The notes: generated by a model from the letters alone, not told the origin. Shown: positions 40,040 to 50,055, numbered from the stretch's first letter. The stretch is DNA of 64,000 nucleotides from Mycolicibacterium moriokaense (GCF_003201655.1 NZ_QJJU01000019.1:1-64000), one strand, 5' to 3'. Made by a program: numbers and translations.

Positions 40040-41067
40040 AAATGACCGGAACAGTCGTCAAGCTCGGCATCTTCACAATGGTGCTGCTGCTCTTCACCGC
40101 GATCATCATCGTGGTGTTCGGTCAGATGCGGTTCGACCGCACCACCGGCTACTCGGCGATCTTCTCCTCCGCGAGCGGGCTGCGGTCCGGCCAGTTCGTC
40201 CGGGCTTCCGGCGTCGAGGTCGGCAAGGTCTCCAACGTCGAATTGATCAACGGTGGATCGCAGGTGAAGGTCGACTTCGACGTCGAACGCACGCTGCCGC
40301 TTTTCGACGGGACCACCGCGTCCATCCGGTATCTGAACCTGATCGGCGACCGGTACATGGAGCTCAAGCGCGGCGACAGCGACAAGCGCCTCGCGGGCGG
40401 CGGGACCATCCCGATCGAACACACCGAACCGGCGCTAGACCTCGACGCGCTGATCGGCGGCTTCCGGCCGGTGTTCAGGGCCCTCGACCCCGACAAGGTC
40501 AACAGCATCGCCCAGTCGATCATCACGATCTTCCAGGGCCAGGGGGGCACGATCAACGACATCCTGGATCAGACCGCGTCGCTGACGTCGGCGCTGGCCG
40601 ATCGTGACCAGGCCATCGGCGAGGTGATCAAGAACCTCAACACCGTGCTCGACACCACGGTCAAGCATCAGCAGCAGTTCGACGAGACGGTGGTCGACTT
40701 CGAGAAGCTCATCACCGGACTGAAGAACCGTGAAGACCCGATCGCAACTTCGGTCGCAGGTATCAGCGATGCGGCAGGCACCATCGGTGACCTGCTTGCC
40801 GACAACCGCCCGCTGCTGCAGAGCACCGTCACCAATCTCGAGGGCATCCAGCAGCCGCTGGTGGATCAGAAGGCTCAACTGAACGACATCCTGGTCAAGC
40901 TTCCAACGGCGTTCAACATCATCGGCAGGGCCGGTGGCATCTACGGCGACTTCTTCAACTTCTACGCCTGCGATATCTCGTTGAAGCTCTTTGGTTTGCA
41001 GCCAGGCGGTCCGGTGCGAACCGTCAAGCTCACGTCGCAGCCCTCGGGTAGGTGCACGCCGCAATGA
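40036..41067 (+). CDS. mce1B: Mce family protein Mce1B (Rv0170-like)
   Basis: Second MCE subunit, 343 residues. N-terminal anchor at about 5-28 (LGIFTMVLLLFTAIIIVVFG), then the MCE domain (GLRSGQFVRASGVEVGKVSN). A coiled-coil-rich helical region (about 130-300) and a short Cys-containing end follow (FYACDISLKLFGLQPGG). ATG 40036 overlaps the mce1A stop, and its own stop overlaps the mce1C start by 4 nt. Six such subunits are thought to form a hetero-hexameric channel. Confidence 0.96.
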   Translation: MKMTGTVVKLGIFTMVLLLFTAIIIVVFGQMRFDRTTGYSAIFSSASGLRSGQFVRASGVEVGKVSNVELINGGSQVKVDFDVERTLPLFDGTTASIRYLNLIGDRYMELKRGDSDKRLAGGGTIPIEHTEPALDLDALIGGFRPVFRALDPDKVNSIAQSIITIFQGQGGTINDILDQTASLTSALADRDQAIGEVIKNLNTVLDTTVKHQQQFDETVVDFEKLITGLKNREDPIATSVAGISDAAGTIGDLLADNRPLLQSTVTNLEGIQQPLVDQKAQLNDILVKLPTAFNIIGRAGGIYGDFFNFYACDISLKLFGLQPGGPVRTVKLTSQPSGRCTPQ

Positions 41068-42635
41068 GGACACTCGAGGGCTCGAACAGGGTTCGAAACG
41101 GGATGATGGGCATCATCCTGCTGGTCATCGCCATCGGCGTTGGCCAGAGCTTCGCCAGCGTGCCAATGCTTTTCGCGAAGCCGACGTATTACGCTCAGTT
41201 CTCCGACACCGGTGGCCTCAACAGGGGTGACAGGGTGCGCATCGCAGGCGTGGACGTCGGCAAGGTGCGAACGATGACTATCGACGGCGACAAGGTCGTC
41301 ATCGGCTACTCGCTCGACGGCACGCAGATCGGCAAGGAGACGCGCGCGTCCATCCGCACCGACACCATCCTCGGCAGGCGCAACATCGAACTCGAGCCTC
41401 GGGGATCAGACCCGTTGCGCCCCAACGGTGTTCTGCCGCTGGGCCAGACCACCACGCCGTATCAGATCTACGACGCGTTCTTCGACGTGACGAAGGCGGC
41501 GTCCGGCTGGGACACCCAGACGGTGAAGAAGTCGCTGAATGTGTTGTCGGAGACCATCGACCAGACTTATCCGCATCTGTCCGCCGCGCTCGACGGGGTG
41601 GCCCGGTTCTCCGACACCATCGGCAAGCGCGACGACCAGATCAAGCAACTGCTTACCAACGCCAACAAGATCGCTGGCATCCTTGGCAACCGCAGTGCCC
41701 AGGTCAACCAACTGCTGGTCAATGCCCAATCGCTGCTCGGCGCCATCAACGAACGCAACTACGCGGTCAGCCTGCTGCTCGAGCGGGTGAGCCAGTTCTC
41801 CGAACAGGTGAAGGGCTTCATCGACGACAACCCGAACCTCAACCGCGTGCTCGAGCAGCTGCGCACCATCAGCGACGTGCTAAAGGATCGCCGCGGCGAT
41901 TTGATGCAGACGCTGACTACGGTGGCGAAATTCGTTGCGTCGCTTGGTGAGGCGGTCGCTTCTGGCCCCTACTTCAAAGTTATGTTGGTGAACCTGGTGC
42001 CTTACCAGATCCTGCAGCCGTTCGTCGACGCCGCATTCAAGAAGCGCGGCATCGATCCCGAGAAGTTCTGGGGCGACGCGGGACTGCCGCAGTACCAGTT
42101 CCCCGACCCGAACGGGCAGAGGTTCAGCAACGGTGCGCCTGCACCTGCGCCGACGGTCTTGGAAGGCACGCCGGACCATCCCGGACCGGCTGTGTTGCAT
42201 GGCTCGCCCTGTTCGTACACGCCGCCGCCCGACCTATTGCCAAGACCCGGCGACCCGCTGCCGTGTTCGCGCTTGACGACCGGTCCGTTCGGCGGCCCCG
42301 AATACCCCGCACCCGATGTCGTCACGTCGCCGCCGAACCCGAACGGCCCTGGATTCACGCCTGGCGTGCCCAGCGCTGCCATCCCGGGCGAGATGCCGCC
42401 GGATATGCCAGGCGCACCCGTGCCGTTGCCGCCTGCGCCTCCTAATGCACGCACCGTGCCCGTGGGTCCGTTGCCCCCCGAGGGGCCGGACTTCACGCCG
42501 GGCATCGCACCGCTGCCGCCTGCGCTGACGGGTCCGCCGCCACCGCAGGGGCCTGGCCCTAATGCGGGCCCGGCGGGCGTGCCGCCGCTGCCAGGCAACC
42601 CGCCGTACCTTCCGCCCGGATCGCAGGGGGGCTGA
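41064..42635 (+). CDS. mce1C: Mce family protein Mce1C (Rv0171-like)
   Basis: Third MCE subunit, 523 residues. N-terminal anchor (about 12-35), MCE domain (GLNRGDRVRIAGVDVGKVRT), helical domain to about 330. The last 190 residues are proline- and glycine-rich with low complexity (PDVVTSPPNPNGPGFTPGVP and similar), typical of Mce C and D tails and likely to lie in the cell wall. ATG 41064 (four codons inside the longest frame) gives the 4-nt overlap with mce1B. It ends 3 bp before mce1D. Confidence 0.96.
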   Translation: MRTLEGSNRVRNGMMGIILLVIAIGVGQSFASVPMLFAKPTYYAQFSDTGGLNRGDRVRIAGVDVGKVRTMTIDGDKVVIGYSLDGTQIGKETRASIRTDTILGRRNIELEPRGSDPLRPNGVLPLGQTTTPYQIYDAFFDVTKAASGWDTQTVKKSLNVLSETIDQTYPHLSAALDGVARFSDTIGKRDDQIKQLLTNANKIAGILGNRSAQVNQLLVNAQSLLGAINERNYAVSLLLERVSQFSEQVKGFIDDNPNLNRVLEQLRTISDVLKDRRGDLMQTLTTVAKFVASLGEAVASGPYFKVMLVNLVPYQILQPFVDAAFKKRGIDPEKFWGDAGLPQYQFPDPNGQRFSNGAPAPAPTVLEGTPDHPGPAVLHGSPCSYTPPPDLLPRPGDPLPCSRLTTGPFGGPEYPAPDVVTSPPNPNGPGFTPGVPSAAIPGEMPPDMPGAPVPLPPAPPNARTVPVGPLPPEGPDFTPGIAPLPPALTGPPPPQGPGPNAGPAGVPPLPGNPPYLPPGSQGG

Positions 42636-42638
42636 TAG

Positions 42639-44252
42639 ATGTCGACAATCTTCAATGTCCGAAACATCAAGCTGCCGGCCGGGATATCCCGCGCCGCGGT
42701 CATCACCGGCACGCTTGTCGTGATCCTGGCGCTGGTGGCAGGCGTCGTCGGCTGGAACCTGTACAGCAGGCTGACCACCAACACCGTCGTCGCCTACTTC
42801 CCTGACACGTTGGCGCTGTACGCAGGCGACAAGGTGCAGATCATGGGCGTCAAGGTCGGCCAGATCGACACGATCGAGCCGGCCGGCGACAAGATGAAGG
42901 TGACGTTCCACTACGACAACAAGTACAAGGTGCCGGCCAACGCCACCGCCTCGATCCTGAACCCCAGCCTGGTTGCGTCGCGCAATATCCAGCTCTCGCC
43001 GCCGTACACCGGCGGACCCGTGATGGAGGACAACGCGACCATTCCGATCGACCGCACTCAGGTGCCGGTCGAGTACGACGAACTGCGCGACTCGCTCAAC
43101 AGGATCCTGACTGACCTCGGCCCGACCAAAGAACAGCCAAAGGGCCCGTTCGGCGACATCATCGAATCCGCCGCAAACGGGTTCGCAGGCAAGGGCGAGC
43201 AGCTCAACAAGACACTGACCGGTCTGTCCGAGGCGCTCTACACCCTCAACGAGGGGCGCGGCGACTTCTTCGGAGTGATCAAGAGTTTGGCGCTCTTCGT
43301 CAACGCTCTCTACCAGAGTGATCAGCAGTTCGTCGCTCTCAACAAAGACCTCAAGACGTTCACCAACGCGTTCACCAACACCAACAATGAGGTGGCCAAC
43401 GCGCTGCAGGACCTCAACCAGCTGTTGACGACAACGCGGCAGTTCATCGGCAAGAACGGTGAAGTGCTGAGCCACGACATCAACAACCTGGCCGACGTGA
43501 CCAACGCGATCCTGCAGCCAGATCCGCTGAACGGCTTGGAAACTGCCCTGCACGTGTTCCCGACGCTTGGCGCGAACCTGATGAACATCGTGTCACCCAA
43601 CACCGGCGGCGTCATGGGCCTGCTCTCCGTCACCAACTTCGCCAACCCGCTGCAGTTCATCTGCAGCGCGATTCAGGCAGGCAGCCGGCTTGGCTACCAG
43701 GAGTCAGCGGAGATGTGCGCTCAGTACCTTGCGCCGATCCTCGATGCGATCAAGTTCAACTACCCGCCGTTCGGGGTGAACCAGTTCACCAGTGCGATGA
43801 CGCTTCCCAAGCAGATCGCATACTCCGAACCTCGGCTGCAGCCGGCGCCGGGCTACAAGGACACCACCGTGCCGGGCATCTGGTCACGTGACACCCTGTT
43901 CTCGTTCGGCAACCATGAGCCGGGCTGGGTCACTGCGCCGGGAATGCAGGGCGTCGATGTGCAGCCGTTCACCGCGAACATGCTCACGCCGGAGTCGCTC
44001 TCCGAGTTGATGGGTGGCCCCGACGCGCCGATTCCGGACGCGCCGCCCGCGTACGGCACCATCCGCGGCGGAAACCTGCCGGGACCGCCGGACGCGTTCG
44101 ATCAGAACAACCCGTTGCCGCCGCCGTGGTACCCGCAGCCGGGACCGCCGCCTGGTCCCGCACCGGGCGTGATACCGGGCGATCCGGGTGGTTCACCACT
44201 GTCTGGGCCTGCCCCGGCCGGACCCGCGCTACCCGCTGAGGCAGGTGGATAA
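42639..44252 (+). CDS. mce1D: Mce family protein Mce1D (Rv0172-like)
   Basis: Fourth MCE subunit, 537 residues. The membrane anchor is at about 20-45 (AAVITGTLVVILALVAGVVG), then the MCE domain (ALYAGDKVQIMGVKVGQIDT) and a helical domain. A Cys-bearing segment (QFICSAIQAGSRLGYQESAE) and a proline-rich tail (PPPWYPQPGPPPGPAPGVIP) follow. It is separated from mce1E by 2 bp. Part of the same transcript and channel complex as its neighbours. Confidence 0.96.
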   Translation: MSTIFNVRNIKLPAGISRAAVITGTLVVILALVAGVVGWNLYSRLTTNTVVAYFPDTLALYAGDKVQIMGVKVGQIDTIEPAGDKMKVTFHYDNKYKVPANATASILNPSLVASRNIQLSPPYTGGPVMEDNATIPIDRTQVPVEYDELRDSLNRILTDLGPTKEQPKGPFGDIIESAANGFAGKGEQLNKTLTGLSEALYTLNEGRGDFFGVIKSLALFVNALYQSDQQFVALNKDLKTFTNAFTNTNNEVANALQDLNQLLTTTRQFIGKNGEVLSHDINNLADVTNAILQPDPLNGLETALHVFPTLGANLMNIVSPNTGGVMGLLSVTNFANPLQFICSAIQAGSRLGYQESAEMCAQYLAPILDAIKFNYPPFGVNQFTSAMTLPKQIAYSEPRLQPAPGYKDTTVPGIWSRDTLFSFGNHEPGWVTAPGMQGVDVQPFTANMLTPESLSELMGGPDAPIPDAPPAYGTIRGGNLPGPPDAFDQNNPLPPPWYPQPGPPPGPAPGVIPGDPGGSPLSGPAPAGPALPAEAGG

Positions 44253-44254
44253 GC

Positions 44255-45400
44255 ATGCGTAAATGGAGCAGAATCGCCAGCCGGTCGTTGGCGCTCGTCA
44301 TGGTCGCGTTGGTGCTGAGCTCGTGCGGGTCGTGGAAGGGCATCGCGAACGTGCCGCTGCCCGGCGGGCCCGGCACCGGATCGAACGCGATGACGATCTA
44401 TGTGCAGATGCCGGATACGTTGGCGCTCAACGTCAATAGCCGGGTGCGGGTGGCCGACGTGTATGTCGGCCGGGTGCGGGCGATCGAGCTGAAGAACTGG
44501 GTCGCGACGCTGACACTTGATCTGCAGTCCGGACTCAAGCTGCCGGAGAACACGCTGGCCAAGATCGGGCAGACCAGCCTGCTCGGCAGTCAGCACGTGC
44601 AGCTGGACTCTCCCCCGAATCCTTCGCCGCAGCTGCTGAAGAACGGCGACACCATCCCGCTGAAGAACAGCTCGGCGTTCCCAAGCACCGAACGCGTGCT
44701 CGCGAGCATCGCGACGATTCTGCGCGGCGGCGGCATCTCGAACCTGGAAACCATCCAGACCGAGATCTTCAACGTTCTCAACGGCCGTGGCGATCAGATC
44801 CGGGAGTTCCTCAACCGGTTGGACACCTTCACCGATCAGCTGAACCAGCAGCGCAACGACATCACCCACGCCATCGACTCGACCAATCGGCTGCTGACAG
44901 TCGTTGCTCAGCGCAACGACACGCTCGACCGGGTGCTGACCGAGTTCCCGCCGCTGATAAAGCATTTCGCGGACACCCGTGATCTGTTCGCCGATGCGAT
45001 CACCGCGCTCGGCCGAATCAGTGTGGCCGCCGACAACGCGTTGGGTCCGTCGAGCGCGAACCTGCACACCAACCTGCAGAACCTGCAGCGGCCGCTCAAG
45101 CAGCTCGGCCGGGCTTCGCCGTATCTGGTCGGTGCGCTGAAGCTGATGCTGACGGCACCGTTCTCGATCGAGAATGTGCCGAAGGTGGTTCGCGGCGATT
45201 ACCTCAACGTGTCGCTGATGGTCGACCTGACACTGTCTGCGATCGACAACGGGGTCCTGTCCGGCACAGGTGTCTCGGGCATGCTGCGCGCGCTCGAGCA
45301 GGCCTGGGGACGTGATCCGGCGACGATGATTCCCGATGTGCGGTTCACGCCGAATCCGCACGACGCACCGGGCGGACCGCTTGTCGAGAGGGGTGAGTGA
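44255..45400 (+). CDS. mce1E: Mce family lipoprotein Mce1E / LprK (Rv0173-like)
   Basis: Lipid-anchored MCE subunit, 381 residues. A type II signal peptide ends in a lipobox (LALVMVALVLSSCGSW, Cys28), so the mature protein is acylated and anchored by lipid where the others have a helix. MCE domain at about 50-125 (ALNVNSRVRVADVYVGRVRA), then helical. The alternative name lprK is used for the M. tuberculosis orthologue. It ends 3 bp before mce1F. Confidence 0.96.
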   Translation: MRKWSRIASRSLALVMVALVLSSCGSWKGIANVPLPGGPGTGSNAMTIYVQMPDTLALNVNSRVRVADVYVGRVRAIELKNWVATLTLDLQSGLKLPENTLAKIGQTSLLGSQHVQLDSPPNPSPQLLKNGDTIPLKNSSAFPSTERVLASIATILRGGGISNLETIQTEIFNVLNGRGDQIREFLNRLDTFTDQLNQQRNDITHAIDSTNRLLTVVAQRNDTLDRVLTEFPPLIKHFADTRDLFADAITALGRISVAADNALGPSSANLHTNLQNLQRPLKQLGRASPYLVGALKLMLTAPFSIENVPKVVRGDYLNVSLMVDLTLSAIDNGVLSGTGVSGMLRALEQAWGRDPATMIPDVRFTPNPHDAPGGPLVERGE

Positions 45401-45403
45401 GCA

Positions 45404-46975
45404 GTGCTGACCCGTTTCATCAAGTTCCAGTTGGTGCTGTTCAGCATCCTGACGATCATCGCGCTCGTCGTGCTGGGCTGGTACTACCTGCGAGTGCCCA
45501 GTCTGGCCGGGATCGGCACATACGACCTACATGCCAATCTGCCCCGCTCCGGCGGCCTGTACGGCACTGCCAACGTGACGTATCGCGGCACGCAGATCGG
45601 CAAGGTCACCGAGGTCAGTCCGACCGAGAACGGCGCCGAGGCAACGCTGAGAATCGACAACCGCTACAAGATCCCGATCAATGCGGTTCCCAACGTGCAC
45701 TCCGTCTCGGCCATCGGCGAGCAGTACCTGGACCTGGTGTCGGAGGGCAACCCTGGCCAGTACTACAAGAACGGCCAGACGATCACGGAGCTTGGCAAGG
45801 TGCCCAGTGAGGTCGGCCCCGCACTGGACTCCGCGAACCAGGGCCTTTCCGTGCTGCCCAAGGAGAAGATCGACGGGCTACTCACCGAAACGGCGAATGC
45901 GGTGGGCGGACTGGGCCCCGCGCTGCAACGGCTCGTCGATTCGACGACCAACATCGCGCAGGGATTCAAAGACAATCTGCCGCAGGTCAATGACATCATC
46001 GCGCATTCGCCGCCGATCATAGACAGCCAGGTCAACTCCGGTGACAACATCGAGCGGTGGGCTCGCAACCTGAACGTCATCGCCTCGCAGGCGGCCGCAC
46101 AGGACGCGGCGCTGCGCAACGGCCTGCAGCAGGCTGCACCGACGCTGGATCAAACGTCGGAACTGTTCAGCAACGTGCGCGACGCGCTGCCGCAGACGTT
46201 GGCGAACCTGTCGGTGGTCATCGACATGCTCAAGCGCTACCACAAGGGCTTGGAGCAGACGTTGGTGATCCTGCCGCAGGGCGCGGCGGTCGCGCAGGCA
46301 GGCACGCTCTTCGACAACGTAGGCCAGCTGCCATTGGCGCTCTCGATCAACCAGCCGCCGCCGTGTTTCACCGGGTTCCTGCCCGCCTCGGAGTGGCGGT
46401 CGCCTGCCGACACCAGCATGAAGCCGCTGCCGACGGGCACCTACTGCAAGATTCCAAAGGACTACCAGGGCAACGTGGTTCGCGGCGCGCGCAACTATCC
46501 CTGCGTGGATGTTCCTGGTAAGCGGGCGGCGACGCCCAAGGAGTGCCGCGACAACCAGCCGTATGTGCCGCTCGGCAGCAACCCTTGGTACGGCGATCCG
46601 AACCAGATGCTGTCCTGCCCCGCGCCGGGCGCGAGATGCGACCAGGGGGTGAACCCCGGGCGTAGCGTCATTCCGGCTCCGTCGGTCAACAATGGAATGA
46701 ATCCGCTGCCTGCGGACCAACTGCCGCCACCTGCGCGGGCGTCGGCGCCGACCAGCGATCCGCTAAGCCCCCCTGGCCTGGGATCGGTTCAGTGCAGTGG
46801 ACAGCAGCCCAACCCGTGCACGTACACTCCGGCACCAGGGCCACCTGGCGCGACGGCGATCTACAGCCCGACCAGTGGTGAGGTGGTCGGACCTGACGGC
46901 GTCAGGTACAACGTCAGCAACTCGAGTAACCCAGGAGACGACGGATGGAAGGCAATGCTGGCACCCGCCGGCTGA
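45404..46975 (+). CDS. mce1F: Mce family protein Mce1F (Rv0174-like)
   Basis: Sixth MCE subunit, 523 residues, GTG start. Anchor at about 5-28 (FQLVLFSILTIIALVVLGWY), MCE domain (SGGLYGTANVTYRGTQIGKV), helical domain to about 300. A Cys-rich segment follows (CFTGFLPASEWRSPADTSMK, YCKIPKDYQGNVVRGARNYP), then a Pro-rich tail. Its last 31 bp overlap the start of the next gene. Confidence 0.96.
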   Translation: MLTRFIKFQLVLFSILTIIALVVLGWYYLRVPSLAGIGTYDLHANLPRSGGLYGTANVTYRGTQIGKVTEVSPTENGAEATLRIDNRYKIPINAVPNVHSVSAIGEQYLDLVSEGNPGQYYKNGQTITELGKVPSEVGPALDSANQGLSVLPKEKIDGLLTETANAVGGLGPALQRLVDSTTNIAQGFKDNLPQVNDIIAHSPPIIDSQVNSGDNIERWARNLNVIASQAAAQDAALRNGLQQAAPTLDQTSELFSNVRDALPQTLANLSVVIDMLKRYHKGLEQTLVILPQGAAVAQAGTLFDNVGQLPLALSINQPPPCFTGFLPASEWRSPADTSMKPLPTGTYCKIPKDYQGNVVRGARNYPCVDVPGKRAATPKECRDNQPYVPLGSNPWYGDPNQMLSCPAPGARCDQGVNPGRSVIPAPSVNNGMNPLPADQLPPPARASAPTSDPLSPPGLGSVQCSGQQPNPCTYTPAPGPPGATAIYSPTSGEVVGPDGVRYNVSNSSNPGDDGWKAMLAPAG

Positions 46976-47604
46976 ACCCCACCGATGCTGATGAAACGCC
47001 AGATGAGTCGTTAGCAGTATCTGAAGAAGACCAGACCGAACAAGCCACCGAACTCCAATCGCCAGAGCCAACCGACGCCGACGGCGTCTGGGACGGCAGG
47101 CGCCCGTCGCGCCTCGGCGTCGGCTGGGTGGCGACCGTCTGTGCGGCGCTGCTGGTACTGGCCGCGGGCGCGGGCGCGGGCGGATATCTCGCGTTGCGGT
47201 CCCACCACGACAGCGAGGCAATCGCGCGCGCCGACGCCGCGGCGTTGGCGGCGGCGAAGGATTGCGTGGCGGCTACGAACGCACCGGACACCGCCGCGAT
47301 GACGGCCGCGCAGACGAAGATCATCGAATGCTCGACCGGTGACTTCGGCGCCCAGGCCGCCCTGTACAGCAGCGTGCTGGTGGACGCGTATCAGGCGGCG
47401 AACGTCAAGGTCGCCGTTTCCGACATGCGGGCAGCAGTGGAGCGGCACAACGCCGACGGATCCGTCGACGTGCTGGTGGCCGTGCGCGTCAAGGTGACCA
47501 ACTCGGAGACAGCCGACCAGGAGCAGGGTTACCGGCTGCGGGTGAAGATGGCGCCAGACTCGGGCACCTACAAGATCGCTCGGCTGGATCAGGTTAGTAC
47601 GTGA
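46945..47604 (+). CDS. Mce-associated membrane protein (Rv0175-like)
   Basis: A 219-residue single-pass protein. The acidic cytoplasmic N-terminus of about 60 residues is rich in Glu/Asp/Thr, and one membrane helix lies at about 68-92 (VGWVATVCAALLVLAAGAGA). The Mas-type extracellular domain has NTF2-like character (CVAATNAPDTAAMTAAQTKI then IECSTGDFGAQAALYSS). Such proteins are thought to stabilise Mce complexes. It starts inside mce1F (31-bp overlap) and overlaps the RDD gene by 4 nt. Confidence 0.9.
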   Translation: MEGNAGTRRLNPTDADETPDESLAVSEEDQTEQATELQSPEPTDADGVWDGRRPSRLGVGWVATVCAALLVLAAGAGAGGYLALRSHHDSEAIARADAAALAAAKDCVAATNAPDTAAMTAAQTKIIECSTGDFGAQAALYSSVLVDAYQAANVKVAVSDMRAAVERHNADGSVDVLVAVRVKVTNSETADQEQGYRLRVKMAPDSGTYKIARLDQVST

Positions 47605-48584
47605 CGGCTGTGCTCGACCTGAAGCCCGAAACGGCCGCCGACGGATCGGTGCCCGAACTGCCGACCGCATCCTGGTCGGCACGGGCGGGCGCGTTCTCGC
47701 TGGACGTGCTGTTGGGCTTCGCGGTGATTGCGACGATGGCGCTGCTGACGTTGTCCGCGCCGCAGCGCAGTTGGCTGTGGTGGGTGTTCACCGGTGTGGC
47801 CGTTCTGGTCTTCCTTCTGATGGCGGTCAATCGGTTGCTGCTGCCGACGATCACGGGGTGGTCGCTTGGGCGCGCCCTGTTCGGCATCGCGGTTTGCAAG
47901 AAGGACGGTTCGCCTGTCGGCATCACACGGCTTGCCGCCCGTGATCTGGCACATCTGCTCGATACTGCCGGGCTGTTCATCGGATGGCTGTGGCCGTTGT
48001 GGGACCGCCGTCGACGTACGTTCGCCGACCTGCTGCTGCGCACCGAGGTGCGCGCGGTCGACCGCCCGCAGCGCAACGTGCGCAGGCAGGCCGCGGTGGC
48101 GCTCGTCGCCGCGACGCTGCTGTGCGCAGCGGGTGCGGGCCTGAGCTACGTCGTTGTGTATCGCCACGACCGGGCGGTCGACGCGGCCCGCGCGCAGATT
48201 ACGGAGGAGGGGCCGCGCATCGTCGAGCAGATGCTGAGCTATGACGTCGACACGTTGCAGCAGGACTTCTCGCACGCGCAGTCGCTGACGACCGACGCGT
48301 ACCGGCCACAGCTGATCGCCCAGCAGCAGGCGGTGCAGAAGGCGGGTGCGACCAAGAACGAGTATTGGGCGGTGAGCAGCGCGGTGCTGTCGACGCCTCA
48401 GGAGACCGCCAACCACATGTCGATGCTGATGGCGATGCAGGGCCAGCGCGGCGCGAATGCCAAGGATCTGAAGTTCATCACCGCTACGGTGCGAGTGGAC
48501 TTCGACAAGTCGGCCGACGGAAAGTGGCGTGTCTCGAATCTCGTCGTGCTGAAGAAGCCGCAGATGAATCAGGCAGGCCAGTGA
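47601..48584 (+). CDS. Mce-associated protein with RDD domain (Rv0176-like)
   Basis: A 327-residue fusion. The N-terminal RDD membrane domain (about 15-150) has about three helices and the RDD signature region RAGAFSLDVLLGFAVIATMA and WSLGRALFGIAVCKKDGSPV. A further helix (about 158-180) leads to a Mas-type extracellular domain (AQITEEGPRIVEQMLSYDVD). GTG start overlapping the previous stop (GTGA). Role inferred from conserved placement behind mce1F. Confidence 0.91.
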   Translation: MTAVLDLKPETAADGSVPELPTASWSARAGAFSLDVLLGFAVIATMALLTLSAPQRSWLWWVFTGVAVLVFLLMAVNRLLLPTITGWSLGRALFGIAVCKKDGSPVGITRLAARDLAHLLDTAGLFIGWLWPLWDRRRRTFADLLLRTEVRAVDRPQRNVRRQAAVALVAATLLCAAGAGLSYVVVYRHDRAVDAARAQITEEGPRIVEQMLSYDVDTLQQDFSHAQSLTTDAYRPQLIAQQQAVQKAGATKNEYWAVSSAVLSTPQETANHMSMLMAMQGQRGANAKDLKFITATVRVDFDKSADGKWRVSNLVVLKKPQMNQAGQ

Positions 48585-49132
48585 GCCCGCGGCGCAAGGT
48601 CGAGTCCGACGAGCAGGACTTCTTCGACGTGACCCCCGAGCCGCCGCGGCGGTGGGGTCTACCGATCATTGTGACGCTGGCGGCGCTGTTGATCGCCGCG
48701 GCTATCACTGCAAGCGGGCTGATGCTCAACGCCTACAACAAGGACCACGCCTCGTCGACCAAGGAAGCCGCCGCGGTGGGCTATGTGCGGGAGTTCATGA
48801 CGACATACACAACGCTGGATCCCTTCCACGCCAACGACTACGCCAATCGGATCGTTGCGCAGGGCACCGGCGATTTCGCGAAGATGTTCAAAGAGAAAGA
48901 GAACGAGATCCTGGTACAGGTCGCCCGCGCCGAGCCCACGACGGGCACGGTGGTCGAGGCGGGCGTGCAGCGGTGGAACGACAACGGCAGCGCCGACGTC
49001 CTGGTTGCGACGAAGATCTCAACGAAGTCGCCCGACGGCAAGTCCACGATTGAGAGTGGAAATCGTTGGGTTGCAACGACTATCAAGGAAGGACAGCAGT
49101 GGAAGATCAGCAACCTGATTCAGGTGATCTGA
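48581..49132 (+). CDS. Mce-associated membrane protein (Rv0177-like)
   Basis: A 183-residue single-pass Mas protein. A short charged N-terminus (SPRRKVESDEQDFFDVTPEP) precedes one helix (about 30-52; LPIIVTLAALLIAAAITASG). The extracellular domain has VGYVREFMTTYTTLDPFHAN and NRWVATTIKEGQQWKISNLI. GTG 48581 overlaps the previous stop (GTGA); longer frames upstream are antisense-like. It overlaps the next gene by 34 bp. Confidence 0.9.
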   Translation: MSPRRKVESDEQDFFDVTPEPPRRWGLPIIVTLAALLIAAAITASGLMLNAYNKDHASSTKEAAAVGYVREFMTTYTTLDPFHANDYANRIVAQGTGDFAKMFKEKENEILVQVARAEPTTGTVVEAGVQRWNDNGSADVLVATKISTKSPDGKSTIESGNRWVATTIKEGQQWKISNLIQVI

Positions 49133-50040
49133 CCACCGACGCTGAATCGCCGGACCAGCCCGCGGATGCCGGCAAGACGCCGACCGGTAAGGCCGCGCGG
49201 CACCGCCATCGGATGCCGCTGCGCAAAGACCTCACGGAGAGCCGCGAGGGCGGCGACGAGGCTGCTGCCGACGAGCAGCCCGAACTGGAAGTCGCCGCGG
49301 TCAGCGAGGTGGCGCCTGCCGAAGCAGAGGCACCGACGCGGCGCAGGGGGCTGTTCCGTCGACGCACGAAAGCGCCTGAGCCCGAGACGGTTTCCGCGCC
49401 GACAGGCGAGGGGGCCGAGTCGGAAGAACCAGCGGTGCCTACCGATACGGACACGGACGGGACGACAGAGGCTGCCGAAGCTGTGGCCGCGCCGCAGGAA
49501 GCGCCCGTCCTGGTTCCGCACCGACCGGCGGGCAAGCGGTTGACGATCGCCGCGGCAGCCGCAGGCGTCGTCTTCGTCGGCGCCGCCGCATTCGCGGGTG
49601 CGACGCTGGAGCCCTACCTCGCCGACCGGGCGCTGGTCCACACCAAGCTGGACATCGCAAAGACCGCAGCCAACGCGATCACCGCGTTGTGGACCTATAA
49701 CCCCGACAATATGGAGGCGTTGCCGGACCGGGCTGCCGGGTATCTCGGCGGCGACTTCGCGAACGAGTACCGAAAATACATCGACGCGATCGTCGCCCCC
49801 AACAAGCAGGCGCAGGTCACCAACACCACCGAGGTGATGGGCGCGGCCGTGGAATCCGTGACACCGACCGAGGCCACTGCGCTTGTGTACACCAACTCGG
49901 TGGCTACCAGCCCTGCGTCGAAGAACATCCCTTCACTGCGGTACCTGTCCTACCGGTTGACGCTGCAGCGCCACGACGCGAAATGGCTGATCACAAAGAT
50001 GTCGACAGTGACGTCCTTCGATCTGACCCCGCAGCTGTAG
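49099..50040 (+). CDS. Mce-associated membrane protein with long acidic N-terminus (Rv0178-like)
   Basis: A 313-residue protein. Residues 1 to about 150 are disordered, rich in Glu, Ala, Pro and Thr, with a basic patch (KAARHRHRMPLRKDL). One membrane helix lies at about 155-178 (LTIAAAAAGVVFVGAAAFAG). The Mas-type extracellular domain includes KTAANAITALWTYNPDNMEA and a final LTLQRHDAKWLITKMSTVTS. GTG 49099 is the most likely start, 34 bp inside the previous gene. Last gene of the mce1 transcript by spacing. Confidence 0.88.
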   Translation: MEDQQPDSGDLTTDAESPDQPADAGKTPTGKAARHRHRMPLRKDLTESREGGDEAAADEQPELEVAAVSEVAPAEAEAPTRRRGLFRRRTKAPEPETVSAPTGEGAESEEPAVPTDTDTDGTTEAAEAVAAPQEAPVLVPHRPAGKRLTIAAAAAGVVFVGAAAFAGATLEPYLADRALVHTKLDIAKTAANAITALWTYNPDNMEALPDRAAGYLGGDFANEYRKYIDAIVAPNKQAQVTNTTEVMGAAVESVTPTEATALVYTNSVATSPASKNIPSLRYLSYRLTLQRHDAKWLITKMSTVTSFDLTPQL

Positions 50041-50055
50041 CCGACAGACCCCGGC

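Noticed and set aside
42100..42630. Proline/glycine-rich repeats in the mce1C tail as a phase-variable or recombination repeat
   Set aside because: The repeats are imperfect at the DNA level and match the known low-complexity tails of Mce C/D proteins.
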